Shown: positions 9,340-21,420, counted from the first letter of the stretch. The stretch: 64,000 bases of DNA from Gallaecimonas sp. GXIMD4217 (GCF_038087665.1 NZ_CP149925.1:3100870-3164869), one strand, 5' to 3'. Translations and numbers: made by a program. The notes: a model not told the origin generated them from the letters alone.

Positions 9340-9677
9340 ATCTCCAGGCCCAGCTTGAGATCGACGCCGGCCTGGCGGGAGATGGCCGCATCCAGGAAGG
9401 CCTTGAGTTCGCCACCGCCGCGCCTGTCGACCCACTGGTCGCCCTGCTTCTCGAAATGATGGCCGTTGTAGCGGGTCGCCACCCAGATCTGCAGCAGCGG
9501 CTCCTGCTTGTTGATCACCATCTTGGAGCCGTCCTCGAAGTGCAGCTCGACGATGCCGCCGTTGCCTTCCACCTCGATGTCGCTCTGGCCACTGGCGGTG
9601 ATGGCGTCCACCGCTTCCTCAATGGCCAGCAGGATGCGATCGGCTTCCTGGTGATATTCACTTTCCGTCATCTTCAT
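9336..9677 (-). CDS. cyaY: Frataxin-like iron donor CyaY
   Basis: 113 residues, frataxin fold. CyaY binds iron through an acidic N-terminal helix and modulates IscS-dependent Fe-S cluster assembly. Recognisable: MTESEYHQEADRIL start, GIVELHFEDGSKMVINKQEP, the WVATRYNGHHF strand and GDQWVDRR. An alternative start two codons later (9671) would also fit. Converges tail-to-tail with cyaA, as in E. coli. Confidence 0.95.
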   Translation of the reverse strand: MKMTESEYHQEADRILLAIEEAVDAITASGQSDIEVEGNGGIVELHFEDGSKMVINKQEPLLQIWVATRYNGHHFEKQGDQWVDRRGGGELKAFLDAAISRQAGVDLKLGLEI

Positions 9678-9749
9678 GGGTTCGTTTGCAATTGCCTTGG
9701 GTAGTGCGATTATAGGGCTACTAGCGCACGAAATAACCCGGTAAAAGCT

Positions 9750-9875
9750 GTGAGAAAGCGACTTATTTTTCTGACCCTGGCGGTCGCCACCCTGGGCGCC
9801 TGCGGCCAGAAGGGGCCCCTGACCCAGCCCGACCAACCCGAACCCAACCAACCAGAGCAGCAGCAACAGCAGTGA
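9750..9875 (+). CDS. lptM: Small lipoprotein LptM (YifL)
   Basis: 41 residues from a GTG start: RKRLIFLTLAVATLGACGQ, with lipobox LGAC and Cys18, then GQKGPLTQP and a Gln/Pro tail ending in five glutamines. LptM is a lipidated peptide that binds the LptDE translocon and helps LptD disulfide maturation. The GQKGPL stretch after the cysteine and the position before dapF are the family signature. Its stop overlaps the GTG start of lysA (GTGA, 9872-9875). Confidence 0.88.
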   Translation: MRKRLIFLTLAVATLGACGQKGPLTQPDQPEPNQPEQQQQQ

Positions 9876-11113
9876 ACAACCTCCAGTACCGACAGCAGAG
9901 CCTCCACCTGGACGGGTGCAGCCTGGCCGAACTGGCCGGCCACTACGGCACCCCTCTCTATGTTTACTCCCGACAGGCACTGGAGGCGGCCTTCCAGGCC
10001 TTCGCCAAACCCCTGCACGGGCGAAAACACCTGATCTGCTACGCGGTCAAGGCCAACTCCAACCTGGCGGTGCTGAACCTGCTGGCCCGCCAGGGCGCCG
10101 GTTTCGACATCGTCTCCGGCGGCGAGCTGGCCCGGGTACTGGCGGCCGGCGGCGATCCGGCCAAGGTGGTGTTCTCCGGCGTCGGCAAGACCGAAGCCGA
10201 GATGGCCCAGGCCCTGGAGGCCGGCATCCACTGCTTCAACCTGGAATCCCTGGCCGAGATCGACCGTCTCGACGCCGTGGCGGCGCGCCTGGGCAAGGTG
10301 GCGCCGGTGGCGGTGCGGGTCAACCCGGACATCGACGCCGGCACCCATCCCTATATCGCCACCGGCCTCAAGGAAAACAAGTTCGGCATCGACATCGACG
10401 CCGCCCCCGAGGCCTTCAGGCGCGCCCAGGCCAAGGCCAACCTCAAGGTGGTGGGCCTGGGCTGCCATATCGGCTCCCAGCTGACCCAGACCGCGCCCTT
10501 CCTGGCCGCCCTGGAGCGGCTCAAGGCGCTGCGCGAGCAGCTGCAGGCCGAGGGCATCGACATCGAACACCTGGATCTGGGCGGCGGCCTGGGCGTCACC
10601 TATACAAACGAAGCGCCGCCGAGCCCAGCCCAGTACCTGGCCGAGCTGCTGCCCCATTTCCCGGCCGAGCTGACCCTGATGCTGGAGCCGGGCCGGGCCA
10701 TCGCCGCCAACGCCGGGGTGCTGCTGACCGAGGTCGAATTCATCAAGGACAACGGCCACAAGCGTTTCGCCATCTGCGACGCCGGCATGAACGACCTGCT
10801 GCGGCCGTCCCTCTACCAGGCGGTGATGCCGGTCTGGCCCCTGGCCGAAGGCAAGCAAGGCGGCCCGGCCACCGAGCTGGTGGGCCCGGTCTGCGAGACC
10901 GGCGACTGGCTGGCCAGGGACGTGCCCCTGGCCTGCGACAGCGGCGACCTGCTGGCCATCGGCGGCGCCGGTGCCTACGGCTTCACCATGAGCTCCAACT
11001 ACAACAGCAGGCCCAGGCCCGCCGAAGTGATGGTGGACGGCAGCGCCCACCAGCAGATCCGCGCCCGCGAAAGCCTGGCCGATTTGTGGCGCACCGAGAC
11101 CCTGCTGCCGTAA
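9872..11113 (+). CDS. lysA: Diaminopimelate decarboxylase LysA
   Basis: 413 residues, PLP enzyme converting meso-diaminopimelate to lysine. Markers: YAVKANSNLAVL with the PLP lysine, HIGSQ, the glycine loop LDLGGGLGV, EPGRAIAANAG, the GPVCETGDWLA active-site cysteine segment and GAYGFTMSSNYN. It starts at a GTG overlapping lptM by 4 bases and is followed by dapF, so lptM-lysA-dapF read as one operon; in E. coli lysA lies elsewhere. Confidence 0.97.
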   Translation: MNNLQYRQQSLHLDGCSLAELAGHYGTPLYVYSRQALEAAFQAFAKPLHGRKHLICYAVKANSNLAVLNLLARQGAGFDIVSGGELARVLAAGGDPAKVVFSGVGKTEAEMAQALEAGIHCFNLESLAEIDRLDAVAARLGKVAPVAVRVNPDIDAGTHPYIATGLKENKFGIDIDAAPEAFRRAQAKANLKVVGLGCHIGSQLTQTAPFLAALERLKALREQLQAEGIDIEHLDLGGGLGVTYTNEAPPSPAQYLAELLPHFPAELTLMLEPGRAIAANAGVLLTEVEFIKDNGHKRFAICDAGMNDLLRPSLYQAVMPVWPLAEGKQGGPATELVGPVCETGDWLARDVPLACDSGDLLAIGGAGAYGFTMSSNYNSRPRPAEVMVDGSAHQQIRARESLADLWRTETLLP

Positions 11114-11145
11114 ACTACCGTTAACTAAAGAGATCCGGATAGCCG

Positions 11146-11976
11146 ATGCTGATACAGTTTTCCAAGATGCAGGGCCTGGGCAACGACTTCATGGTGATCG
11201 ACAACGTCACCCAGAACGTCTTCCTGTCCACCGAGCAGATCCAGAAGCTGGCCGACCGCCACTTCGGTATCGGCTTCGATCAGCTGCTGATGGTGGAGCC
11301 CCCCTATGATCCGGATCTGGACTTCCACTACCGCATCTTCAATGCCGACGGCACCGAGGTGGAACAGTGCGGCAACGGCGCCCGCTGCTTCGCCCGCTTC
11401 GTGCGCCTCAAGGGCCTGACCAACAGGCACAAGGTGCGGGTGTCCACCAGGAACGGCAAGATGACCCTGAAGATGGAAAAGAGCGGCCTGGTCAACGTCA
11501 ACATGGGCGTGCCGGTGTTCACCCCGACCGAGGTGCCCTTTAGGGCCCAGAAGGAAGAGAAGACCTACATCCTCCGGGAAGGGGAGCAGACGGTGTTCTG
11601 CGGCGTGGTCTCCATGGGCAACCCCCACTGCGTCATCGAGGTGGACAACCTGGACCAGGCGCCGGTGGAACAGCTGGGGCCACTGCTGGGCCAGAGCGAG
11701 CGCTTCCCGGACGGGGTCAACGTCGGTTTCATGGAGATCCTCAGCCGCGACCATATCAGGCTCAGGGTCTTTGAACGCGGCTCCGGCGAGACCCTGGCCT
11801 GCGGCAGTGGCGCCTGTGCCGCCGCCGTCATCGGCCAGTACCAAGACAAGCTGGGCAACAAGGTCCAGGTGGATCTGCCCGGCGGCAGCCTCCATATTCA
11901 CTGGCAGGGCCCGGACCAGCCCGTCTACATGAGCGGCCCGGCCGAACACGTCTTCGACGGACAACTGCACCTATGA
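11146..11976 (+). CDS. dapF: Diaminopimelate epimerase DapF
   Basis: 276 residues; converts LL- to meso-diaminopimelate, the precursor of lysine and peptidoglycan. The two catalytic cysteines sit in [13 protein letters not shown] and [11 protein letters not shown], and [12 protein letters not shown] is the classical N-terminus. It overlaps the next gene by ATGA. Operon with lysA puts the last two meso-DAP steps together. Confidence 0.97.
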   Translation: MLIQFSKMQGLGNDFMVIDNVTQNVFLSTEQIQKLADRHFGIGFDQLLMVEPPYDPDLDFHYRIFNADGTEVEQCGNGARCFARFVRLKGLTNRHKVRVSTRNGKMTLKMEKSGLVNVNMGVPVFTPTEVPFRAQKEEKTYILREGEQTVFCGVVSMGNPHCVIEVDNLDQAPVEQLGPLLGQSERFPDGVNVGFMEILSRDHIRLRVFERGSGETLACGSGACAAAVIGQYQDKLGNKVQVDLPGGSLHIHWQGPDQPVYMSGPAEHVFDGQLHL

Positions 11977-12644
11977 AGGAAAACACCGCCAGCCTGGATC
12001 TGGTCCTGGACGAGGCCCTGGTGGCCGACTACCTGGCCGAGAACCCGGATTTCTTCCTGCGCCACCCCGGGCTGCTGACCCGGCTGCGCCTGGGCCACCC
12101 CGAGCGGGGCACCGTTTCCCTGGTGGAACGGCAGCTGGAGCTGGCCCGGGGCCGCAGCGCCCAGCTGGAAGAGGAGATCACCGCCCTGATGGCGGTGGCC
12201 GCCCACAACGAGCAGGTGGCCCGCGGCTGCCATAAGCTGACCCTGGCCCTGGTCCAGGCCCAGGATCTGGCCGCCCTGCAGCAGACCCTGGAGGACGGCA
12301 TGGGCCGCCACCTGCAGCTGCCCCTGAGCCGACTGTGGCTGGAGCGGGAGCTGGCCGAGACCCAGCTCAAGACCCTGGCCAAGGTGCGGGCCCGGCTGCA
12401 GGAAGGCCCCTACTTCGGCCGCCTCAGCGAGAACGAACGCCGCGCCCTGCTGGGAGCCCGCCACGACCAGGCCCAGTCCCTGGCGGTGCTGCCGCTGCGC
12501 CACCAGGGCCGGGAGCTGGGCCTGTGGGTGGTGGCCTCCAGCGATCCCGGCCACTTCCAGCCGGACATGGACGCCCTGCTGATCTCCCAGCTCTGCAACA
12601 TCCTCGCCCTCAGGATCGCCGCCCTCCATGGCCGCCCTGACTGA
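11973..12644 (+). CDS. DUF484 family protein (YigA)
   Basis: 223 residues. Markers of the family are [19 protein letters not shown] at the start, [15 protein letters not shown], and a GAF-like C-terminal domain ([20 protein letters not shown], then [19 protein letters not shown]). The molecular function is unknown. Conserved position between dapF and xerC; it starts by ATGA overlap with dapF and runs 17 bases into xerC, indicating tight coupling. Confidence 0.92.
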   Translation: MKENTASLDLVLDEALVADYLAENPDFFLRHPGLLTRLRLGHPERGTVSLVERQLELARGRSAQLEEEITALMAVAAHNEQVARGCHKLTLALVQAQDLAALQQTLEDGMGRHLQLPLSRLWLERELAETQLKTLAKVRARLQEGPYFGRLSENERRALLGARHDQAQSLAVLPLRHQGRELGLWVVASSDPGHFQPDMDALLISQLCNILALRIAALHGRPD

Positions 12645-13527
12645 CGACATCCATGCCTGCCTGCGCCAGCTGGCCGCCGAGCGGCAGCTGGCCGGCACCA
12701 CCCTGGCCAGCTACCGGCGCCAGCTGGACGGCCTGTGCCGCTGCCTGGCCGAGCAGGGCGTCGACGATTTCCGCGATCTGCGCGAAGGCCACCTGCGCCA
12801 CTGGCTGGCCAGGGAAACCGAGCGTGGCCAGTCCCCGCGCAGCCTGGCCCAGGGCCTGGCCGCCCTGCGCAGCTGCCTGACCCTGCTGGTACACAGGGGC
12901 AAGCTCAATGACAACGTCGCCAAACGGGTCAAGGCCCCCAAGACCCCCAAGCGCCTGCCCAAGGCCCTGGACGCCGACGAAGTCCAGCAGCTGCTGGATG
13001 CCAGGCCCAAGGATCTGCTGCTGGAAAGGGACAGGGCCATGATGGAGCTGATGTACTCCTCTGGCCTGCGCCTGGCCGAGCTGGCCTCGGTGGAACTGCA
13101 CGATCTGGATCTGGCCGGCGGCGAGATCCGCGTCACCGGCAAGGGCAGCAAGACCCGCATCCTGCCGGTGGGCAGGGTGGCGCTGGCCGCGGTGCGGACC
13201 TGGCTGAAGATCCGCCCCGAGTTCGCCGGGCCCGGCGAGCGGGCGCTGTTCGTCAGCCAGCGCGGCGGCCGGCTCAGCCACAGGGCCATCCAGAGCCGCT
13301 TTTCCCAGTATGCCCGCAAGGCCGGGCTGGACAGCCACCTGCACCCCCATAAGCTCAGGCACAGCTTCGCCACCCATATGCTGGAGGCCAGCGGCGACCT
13401 CAGGGCGGTGCAGGAACTGCTGGGCCACAGCCAGCTGGCCACCACCCAGATCTACACTCATTTGGACATGAACCACCTGGCGCAGGTCTACGACAGCGCC
13501 CACCCGAGAGCGAGGCGAAAACCATGA
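12628..13527 (+). CDS. xerC: Site-specific tyrosine recombinase XerC
   Basis: 299 residues. With XerD it resolves chromosome dimers at dif. Catalytic residues are readable: Arg148 in SSGLRLAEL, Lys in GKGSKTR (about 174), His-x-x-Arg in HKLRHSFATH (His241, Arg244), His in LGHSQLATTQ and the Tyr nucleophile in QIYTHLDM (about 276). Residues 1-90 are the SAM-like DNA-binding domain. Overlaps DUF484 upstream and yigB downstream (ATGA). Confidence 0.97.
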   Translation: MAALTDDIHACLRQLAAERQLAGTTLASYRRQLDGLCRCLAEQGVDDFRDLREGHLRHWLARETERGQSPRSLAQGLAALRSCLTLLVHRGKLNDNVAKRVKAPKTPKRLPKALDADEVQQLLDARPKDLLLERDRAMMELMYSSGLRLAELASVELHDLDLAGGEIRVTGKGSKTRILPVGRVALAAVRTWLKIRPEFAGPGERALFVSQRGGRLSHRAIQSRFSQYARKAGLDSHLHPHKLRHSFATHMLEASGDLRAVQELLGHSQLATTQIYTHLDMNHLAQVYDSAHPRARRKP

Positions 13528-14231
13528 AGATCTACCGTCCACTGGGCCCCATAGCCGCCCTCAGCCTCGACCTGGACGACACCCTCTACGACAACGGCCC
13601 GGTGCTGGAGGCCGCCGAGGGCAAGCTGGTGGCCTGGCTGGAGGAGCGGGTCAAGCCGATCACCGACAGCCGCCGCTACTTCGCCCAGTGGCGCCAGCGG
13701 GTGATCCAGGAAGATCCCTGGCTGGCCCATGACACCACCGCCAGCCGCCATGCCGCCCTCAGCGCCGGCCTCAAGGCCATCGGCGTGGCCAACGCCGCCG
13801 GCCTGGCCGACGGCGCCATGGCCCGCTTCCTGGAATGGCGCTCCCAGGCCAGCATCGGCCCCGAGACCCACGAGCTGCTCACCTACCTGTCGTCACGCAA
13901 ACCACTGATCTGCATCAGCAACGGCAATGCCGATATCCAGGCCCTGGGCCTGGGCCAGTATTTCCAGGCCAGCTTCCACGCCGGCGGCAGCCGCCGCATG
14001 AAACCGGCCCCGGATCTGTACCGGGCCGCCGCCGAGCACCTCAAGCTGACCCCGGCCGCCATACTGCACGTGGGCGATCGCCTCGACCACGACGTCGCCG
14101 GCGCCCTGGAGGCCGGCCTGCAGAGCGCCTGGTTCAACACCAAGGGCGACGATATCCGCCACCAGGCCAGGGGCCAGTTGCTGCCCCATGTGGAGATCTC
14201 GGCGTTGGCCTCGCTGAAGCAGTTGTTATAA
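13524..14231 (+). CDS. yigB: HAD-family phosphatase YigB
   Basis: 235 residues. HAD motif I is LDLDDTLYDN, motif II CISNGNA, and motifs III/IV are in RMKPAPDLY and HVGDRLDHDVAGA. E. coli YigB dephosphorylates 5-amino-6-(5-phosphoribitylamino)uracil in riboflavin synthesis and also FMN. Same position as in E. coli, between xerC and uvrD; start by ATGA overlap with xerC. Confidence 0.93.
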   Translation: MKIYRPLGPIAALSLDLDDTLYDNGPVLEAAEGKLVAWLEERVKPITDSRRYFAQWRQRVIQEDPWLAHDTTASRHAALSAGLKAIGVANAAGLADGAMARFLEWRSQASIGPETHELLTYLSSRKPLICISNGNADIQALGLGQYFQASFHAGGSRRMKPAPDLYRAAAEHLKLTPAAILHVGDRLDHDVAGALEAGLQSAWFNTKGDDIRHQARGQLLPHVEISALASLKQLL

Positions 14232-14247
14232 TGGCGCCATCGCCAAC

Positions 14248-14263
14248 TACTGTATAAATCCTC

Positions 14264-14267
<4 letters not shown>
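14248..14267 (+). promoter_or_regulatory. Possible LexA (SOS) box before uvrD
   Basis: TACTGTATAAATCCTCATGG runs into the uvrD start codon. The left half TACTGTATA matches the LexA half-site perfectly; the right half has CAT in place of CAG. The E. coli uvrD SOS box is in the same place and is also asymmetric. Binding is not assured. Confidence 0.4.
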
Positions 14268-16423
<2,156 letters not shown>

Positions 16424-16458
16424 GCCGTCCCTGGTGGCCCTCGCCAGGCCGACCGAGC

Positions 16459-17424
16459 CTATTGCGGCGGCGACAGCGCCGCCGGCATGGGCGCCGTCAC
16501 CGCCCCCAGGAAGGCAACGATATCCGCCACCTGCCGCTCGCTGAGGCTGCGGTTCAGCTGCAGCCTGGCCATGATGGCCACCGCCTCATCCAGCTTCGCC
16601 ACGCTGCCGTCATGGAAGTAGGGCGCCGTCTTCGCCACATGGCGCAGCGGCGGCACCTTGAACACCTGGCGGTCGGCCTCCTGGCCGCTGTCCCTGGCAC
16701 GCCCCTCGTCCACCTGCTGAGAGCCGGTCAGGGTCCAGTAATCGGCAAAGACACCGAACTTCTGGAAGCTGCCGCCGCCCAGGTTGCGGCCGTTGTGGCA
16801 GCTCACGCAGCCGACGCTGATGAAGGTGGCCAGGCCGCGCCTTTCCTGCTCGTCCAGGGCGCCCTCGTCACCGGCCAGGAAGTCGTCGAAGCGGGAGCGG
16901 GTGACCAGGCTCTGCTGGTAGGCCTCGATGGCGCGGGCGAAGGTGTCGGCGCCCATGGGCTCGCCGGGGAAGGCCCTGGCAAAGGCCGGGGCCAGATCGG
17001 TCAGGCTGCGTAAGCGGGCCTCGGCGCTGGCCAGATCCGGGTGGGCATAGGCCGGCGGCGCGGTCAGGGCCTTTTTGGCCTGATCGGCCAGGCTGCTGCG
17101 GTTGCCGGTCCAGTGGTAGGCGACCTGCCCGGTCACGTCCACTATGGTGGGGGTGTTGCGGGGGGCCTGGCGGCCGAAGGCGCCCAGGGCCAGCTTTCGA
17201 CCGTCGGCGCCGCCGTTGGCGGCATTGTGGCAGCTGCCGCAGCTGGTCTTGCCGTCCTGGCCGATGCGGCTTTCGAAAAAGAGCGTCCGTCCCAGTGCCA
17301 CCTGGGCCGGCTCCGGTTGTTGTTGCGGTGCGGCGCCAAACAACGCCCTGGCCTGCTGCTGCAGCTCGCCGGCCAGGGCCGTGCCGCTTGCCACCATGGC
17401 CAGCGCCAATACCAGTCCTTTCAT
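16459..17424 (-). CDS. Di-heme cytochrome c peroxidase family protein
   Basis: 321 residues, signal peptide MKGLVLALAMVASGTALA, so periplasmic. Two CxxCH heme sites: CGSCHN near residue 66 and CVSCHN near residue 205. Bacterial enzymes of this type reduce H2O2 with electrons from small cytochromes or cupredoxins; MauG-like relatives oxidise proteins instead. PPLRHVAKTAPYFHDGS is the conserved distal segment. The ATG at 17424 has AGAGGGAA upstream; the longer frame to 17475 is not needed. Confidence 0.93.
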   Translation of the reverse strand: MKGLVLALAMVASGTALAGELQQQARALFGAAPQQQPEPAQVALGRTLFFESRIGQDGKTSCGSCHNAANGGADGRKLALGAFGRQAPRNTPTIVDVTGQVAYHWTGNRSSLADQAKKALTAPPAYAHPDLASAEARLRSLTDLAPAFARAFPGEPMGADTFARAIEAYQQSLVTRSRFDDFLAGDEGALDEQERRGLATFISVGCVSCHNGRNLGGGSFQKFGVFADYWTLTGSQQVDEGRARDSGQEADRQVFKVPPLRHVAKTAPYFHDGSVAKLDEAVAIMARLQLNRSLSERQVADIVAFLGAVTAPMPAALSPPQ

Positions 17425-17464
17425 GTGGTTCCCTCTCGCTGATGGTATCGGGGAGGGGACCCGC

Positions 17465-18370
17465 TCAGCCGGCACCGGCTTTCAGCTGCCGCCTTTTTTT
17501 CTGCTGGCCGCGCCAGGCGTCCAGGCTGAACACCACCAGCGCCGCCCAGATGAAGCCGAAGGTGACCACCTTGTCGGCGCTGAAGGCCTCGCCGTAGAGC
17601 AGCACCGCCAGGGCGAAGGTAATGCTGGGGCCTATGTACTGGAAGAAGCCCAGCACCGACAGCGGCAGGTGCTGGGCGGCGGCGATGAAGCACAGCAGCG
17701 GCACAGTGGTGACCACCCCGGCCAGCACCAGCAGGCCGTTCAGCTGCCAGGTGTTGGCCAGCAGATCGCTGCTGGGGCTGTCCAGCAGCCACAGATAGGC
17801 CAGGGCCGCCGGCAGCAGCAGCAGGGTCTCCAGGAACAGGCCGGCCAGGGGATCCACCGGCACTTTCTTGCGCAGCAGGCCATAGAAACCGAAGGAGAAG
17901 GCCAGCACCAGGGCTATCCAGGGCAGGCTGCCGAAGGTGATCAGCTGCACCAGCACCCCGCCGAAGGCCAGGGCCAGGGCCAGCCACTGCAGCTTCCTGA
18001 GCCGCTCGCCCAGGAACAGCAGCCCCAGGGCCACGTTGATCAGCGGGTTGATGTAGTAGCCCAGGCTGGCGTCCAGCATGTGATCGGAATTGATGGCCCA
18101 GATGAACAGGCCCCAGTTGGTGGCGATCAGGCAGGCGGTGAGCAGCAACGTCTGCCACTGGCGGGCCTGGCGGAACACCGCCCGCACCCGGTTCAGGCGC
18201 TTCATCACCAGCAGCAACCCCAGCAGCAGCACGCAGGACCAGATCACTCTGTGGGTCAGCAGCTCCGGGGCGGCGATGTCCTTTAGCAACTTGAAGTACA
18301 TGGGGGCTATGCCCCACAGGAAATAGGCCGCAACGGCATAGAGGGTGCCGCGGGACTGCTCGCTGACCAT
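17465..18370 (-). CDS. rarD: RarD family EamA-type transporter
   Basis: 301 residues, about ten membrane helices. GTLYAVAAYFLWGIAPMYFKL, LTHRVIWS, TNWGLFIWAINSDHMLDASL and GYYINPLINVALGLLFLGERL are RarD hallmarks. Substrate in this organism is unknown; E. coli RarD is named for chloramphenicol sensitivity. The ATG at 18370 (MVSEQSRGT) has GGAG nine bases upstream and is preferred to the upstream start at 18403. rarD and yigI are neighbours in E. coli but 20 kb apart here. Confidence 0.93.
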   Translation of the reverse strand: MVSEQSRGTLYAVAAYFLWGIAPMYFKLLKDIAAPELLTHRVIWSCVLLLGLLLVMKRLNRVRAVFRQARQWQTLLLTACLIATNWGLFIWAINSDHMLDASLGYYINPLINVALGLLFLGERLRKLQWLALALAFGGVLVQLITFGSLPWIALVLAFSFGFYGLLRKKVPVDPLAGLFLETLLLLPAALAYLWLLDSPSSDLLANTWQLNGLLVLAGVVTTVPLLCFIAAAQHLPLSVLGFFQYIGPSITFALAVLLYGEAFSADKVVTFGFIWAALVVFSLDAWRGQQKKRRQLKAGAG

Positions 18371-18490
18371 GATGACTCCGACGGGAAGGGTAGGCGCGCT
18401 CATGCTAGCAGAAGGCGCCGGGCCGCCCCAGCGCCTTGCGACGAACAGCGGCTACACTCTTAGCTGAGCTCACTTCAGGGAGAACAAAAA

Positions 18491-19360
18491 ATGGCTCGAC
18501 TGCTTGCGCCGCTGCTCGCCACCCTCGCCCTTGCCGCCCATGCCGCCCCGCTCAAGATGGAAAACGTTACCGGCCCCCTGCACGTGATCTATGGCCAGGG
18601 CGGCAACATAGGCGTGTTGCAGAGCGACAGGGGTTTCCTGCTCATCGACGACCAGTACGCCCCGGCCACCGAGGCCATCCGCGCCCAGGTCGCCAGCCTC
18701 GGCAAGGAGTCCATCCGTTTCGTGCTCAACACCCACTGGCACCAGGACCATACCGGCGGCAACGAGCACATGGGCCAGGCCGGTGCGGTGATCATCGCCC
18801 ATGACAAGGTGCGCCAGCGCCTCAGTGCCGACCAGTTCCTGAGCTTCTTCAACAAGACCATCACGGCCAGCCCGGACATCGCCCTGCCGGTGGTCACCTT
18901 CAGCCGCGACATCCGCCTGCACCTGGGCACCACCGTCGAGGTACTGCACGTGGCCCATGCCCACACCGACGGCGATGCCATGGTGTTCTTCCCCGATCTC
19001 AACGCCGTGCACATGGGCGACACCTACTTTGCCGGCATGTTTCCCTTCATCGACCTGGACCACGGCGGTCATATCGACGGCATGATCGCCGCCGCCGAGC
19101 AGGTATTGGCCAGGGCCGACGAGCAGACCCGCATCATCCCCGGCCACGGCCCGGTTTCCGACAAGAAGGCCCTGGCCGATTACCTCTACATGCTGAAAAG
19201 GGCCAGGGAACGCATCCAGGTGCTGATGGCCCAGGGCAAGTCCCTGGAGGAGATCATCAAGGCCAAGCCCCTCAAGGACTTCGGCCGCTTCGGCGGCGGC
19301 TTCGTGTCCATGGAGCAGATGACCACCTTCGTCCACCAGAGCCTGCAGACAACGCAATAG
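18491..19360 (+). CDS. Periplasmic metallo-beta-lactamase-fold hydrolase
   Basis: 289 residues with a signal peptide (LLAPLLATLALAAHA). The Zn-binding motif THWHQDHTGGN, the downstream HAHTDGDAMVFF, GDTYFAG and IPGHGPVS give a full MBL metal site. The family includes quinoprotein relay and class B beta-lactamase relatives; this one lacks clear evidence for beta-lactam specificity. Strong Shine-Dalgarno AGGGAGA precedes the ATG. Monocistronic. Confidence 0.88.
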   Translation: MARLLAPLLATLALAAHAAPLKMENVTGPLHVIYGQGGNIGVLQSDRGFLLIDDQYAPATEAIRAQVASLGKESIRFVLNTHWHQDHTGGNEHMGQAGAVIIAHDKVRQRLSADQFLSFFNKTITASPDIALPVVTFSRDIRLHLGTTVEVLHVAHAHTDGDAMVFFPDLNAVHMGDTYFAGMFPFIDLDHGGHIDGMIAAAEQVLARADEQTRIIPGHGPVSDKKALADYLYMLKRARERIQVLMAQGKSLEEIIKAKPLKDFGRFGGGFVSMEQMTTFVHQSLQTTQ

Positions 19361-19473
19361 TTTCAAAACGTTAGCATTCATTGACGCCGTTACCGCCAGC
19401 CCTCAAGGTGGCAAGGGTGAATTCTTGCCGGTCAGCAGCGGTAGCCGGCCCTTGAAAGCGGAAAGGAGACTCC

Positions 19474-21420
19474 ATGAAACCCAGTTCCATCACCCTGGCC
19501 CTGGCGGCCACCCTGGCCCTGGCCGGCTGCGATCGCACGGCCCAGCCCACCCAGGAGCCGGTCGCCCAGCAGCAACAGGCACCCCAGCCCAAACGCTACG
19601 ACGCCAAGGCCTTCTTCGACACCCTGTCCTATTCCGGCAGCTCCCTGTCCCACGACGGCACCCGGGTGCTGATCAATTCCGACCAGACCGGCATCTACAA
19701 CGTCTACGCCATGCCGGTGGGCGGTGGCGAGCCCGAGGCGCTGACCCACTCCAGCACCGACTCCACCTTTGCCGTCAGCTGGTTCCCCCACGACGACCGC
19801 TTCCTGTTCACCGCCGACCAGGGCGGCAACGAGCTGTTCCACCTGTACGTGATGGAAAAGGGCCAGCCCCGCGACCTGACCCCGGGCGACAAGACCCGCG
19901 CCCGCTTCATGGGCTTCAACACCGACGGCAGCGCCTTCTACGTCACCACCAACGAGCGCGATCCCAGGGCCATGGACGTCTACCGCTACGACGCCACCAG
20001 CTACCAGCGCAGCCTGGTGTTCCAGAACGATCAGGCCCTCAGCCTGGGCGGCATCAGCCGCGACGGCCGCTACCTGGCCCTGACCAAGGTCAACAGCAAC
20101 GCCGACTCCGACCTCTACCTCTGGGACGCCACCAGCCCGGACCAGCCCCCCAGGCTGATCGCCGACCGCGAGGGCGCCATGGCCAACTTCGACGCCATGG
20201 CCTTCAGCCCGGACAGCCAAACCCTCTACTTCGGAACCGACGCCGAAGGGGAATTCAACCAGGCCTGGCGCCACGATCTGGCCACGGATGAGCAGGAGCC
20301 CGCCGTGGTGGCGGACTGGGACGTGATGTTCGTGGACTTCTCCGAGTCCGGCCGCTACCGGGTGGTGGGCGTGAACGCCGACGGCAGCACCAGAGTCACC
20401 ATCACCGACACCAGCACCGGCAAGGCGCTCAAGCTGCCCGAGCTGCCCCAGGGCGACCTGCGCGGCGTCAACTTCAGCCGCGACGACAAGCGCATGGTGT
20501 TCTACATCAACTCCGACACCAGCCCCTCCAATCTCTACAGCTACGAGCTGGGCGCCAAGCAGGCCAAGCGCCTCACCAATGCCCTGAACCCAGCCATCAA
20601 CGAGGCCGAGCTGGTCAACGGTGAAGTGGTGCGCTACCAGAGCTTCGACGGCCTGGAGATCCCCGCCATCCTCTACAAGCCCAAGGGCGCCAGCGCCGCC
20701 AACCCGGCGCCGGCCCTGGTCTGGGTCCACGGCGGCCCCGGCGGCCAGAGCCGCAAGGGCTACCGCGCCGCCATCCAGCACCTGGTCAACCATGGCTACG
20801 CCATACTGGCCGCCAACAACAGGGGCTCGTCCGGCTACGGCAAGACCTTCTACCACCTGGACGACCGCAACCACGGCGAGAACGACCTGCGCGACATCGT
20901 CGAGGGCAAGGGCTACCTGCAGTCCCTGGACTGGGCAGACGACAACCGCATCGGCGTCATGGGCGGCAGCTACGGCGGCTACATGACGGTGGCGGCTCTC
21001 ACCTACCACCCCGACGCCTTCAAGGTGGGCATCGACATCTTCGGCGTCACCAACTGGGAGCGCACCCTCACCTCCATCCCGCCCTGGTGGGAAAGCTTCA
21101 AGGCCTACCTCTACGCAGAGATGGGCGATCCGGCCACGGATCTGGACCGCCTCAAGCGCATCAGCCCGCTGTTCCACGCCGACAGGATCACCAAGCCGCT
21201 GCTGGTGGTCCAAGGCGCCAACGATCCCAGGGTCTTGCAGGTGGAAAGCGACGAGCTGGTCAAGGCGGTGCGTGCCAACGGCGTGCCGGTGGAATACGTG
21301 CTCTTCGACGACGAAGGCCACGGCTTCACCAAGAAGGCCAATCGCATCACCGCCTCCGATGCCTACCTGAGCTTCCTGGAAAAGCACCTGCGCAACGGCC
21401 AGGCCATGGCCGCCAAATAA
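19474..21420 (+). CDS. S9 family serine peptidase lipoprotein (prolyl oligopeptidase fold)
   Basis: 648 residues; signal peptide ends in lipobox LAGC, so a lipoprotein. Residues about 40-390 form a beta-propeller (repeated strands such as SHDGTRVLI, SPDSQTLYF, SRDDKRMVF). The C-terminal alpha/beta-hydrolase has the oxyanion strand WVHGGPGGQS, nucleophile Ser in MGGSYGGYMT, Asp in GANDPRV and His in DEGHGFTKK. Likely a periplasmic or surface dipeptidyl/acylaminoacyl peptidase for peptide use. AAAGGAG precedes the ATG. Confidence 0.92.
   Translation: MKPSSITLALAATLALAGCDRTAQPTQEPVAQQQQAPQPKRYDAKAFFDTLSYSGSSLSHDGTRVLINSDQTGIYNVYAMPVGGGEPEALTHSSTDSTFAVSWFPHDDRFLFTADQGGNELFHLYVMEKGQPRDLTPGDKTRARFMGFNTDGSAFYVTTNERDPRAMDVYRYDATSYQRSLVFQNDQALSLGGISRDGRYLALTKVNSNADSDLYLWDATSPDQPPRLIADREGAMANFDAMAFSPDSQTLYFGTDAEGEFNQAWRHDLATDEQEPAVVADWDVMFVDFSESGRYRVVGVNADGSTRVTITDTSTGKALKLPELPQGDLRGVNFSRDDKRMVFYINSDTSPSNLYSYELGAKQAKRLTNALNPAINEAELVNGEVVRYQSFDGLEIPAILYKPKGASAANPAPALVWVHGGPGGQSRKGYRAAIQHLVNHGYAILAANNRGSSGYGKTFYHLDDRNHGENDLRDIVEGKGYLQSLDWADDNRIGVMGGSYGGYMTVAALTYHPDAFKVGIDIFGVTNWERTLTSIPPWWESFKAYLYAEMGDPATDLDRLKRISPLFHADRITKPLLVVQGANDPRVLQVESDELVKAVRANGVPVEYVLFDDEGHGFTKKANRITASDAYLSFLEKHLRNGQAMAAK

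Noticed and set aside
9678-9871. Lysine riboswitch ahead of lysA
   Set aside because: The space is taken by the lptM gene and the cyaY promoter region; no lysine aptamer features were seen.
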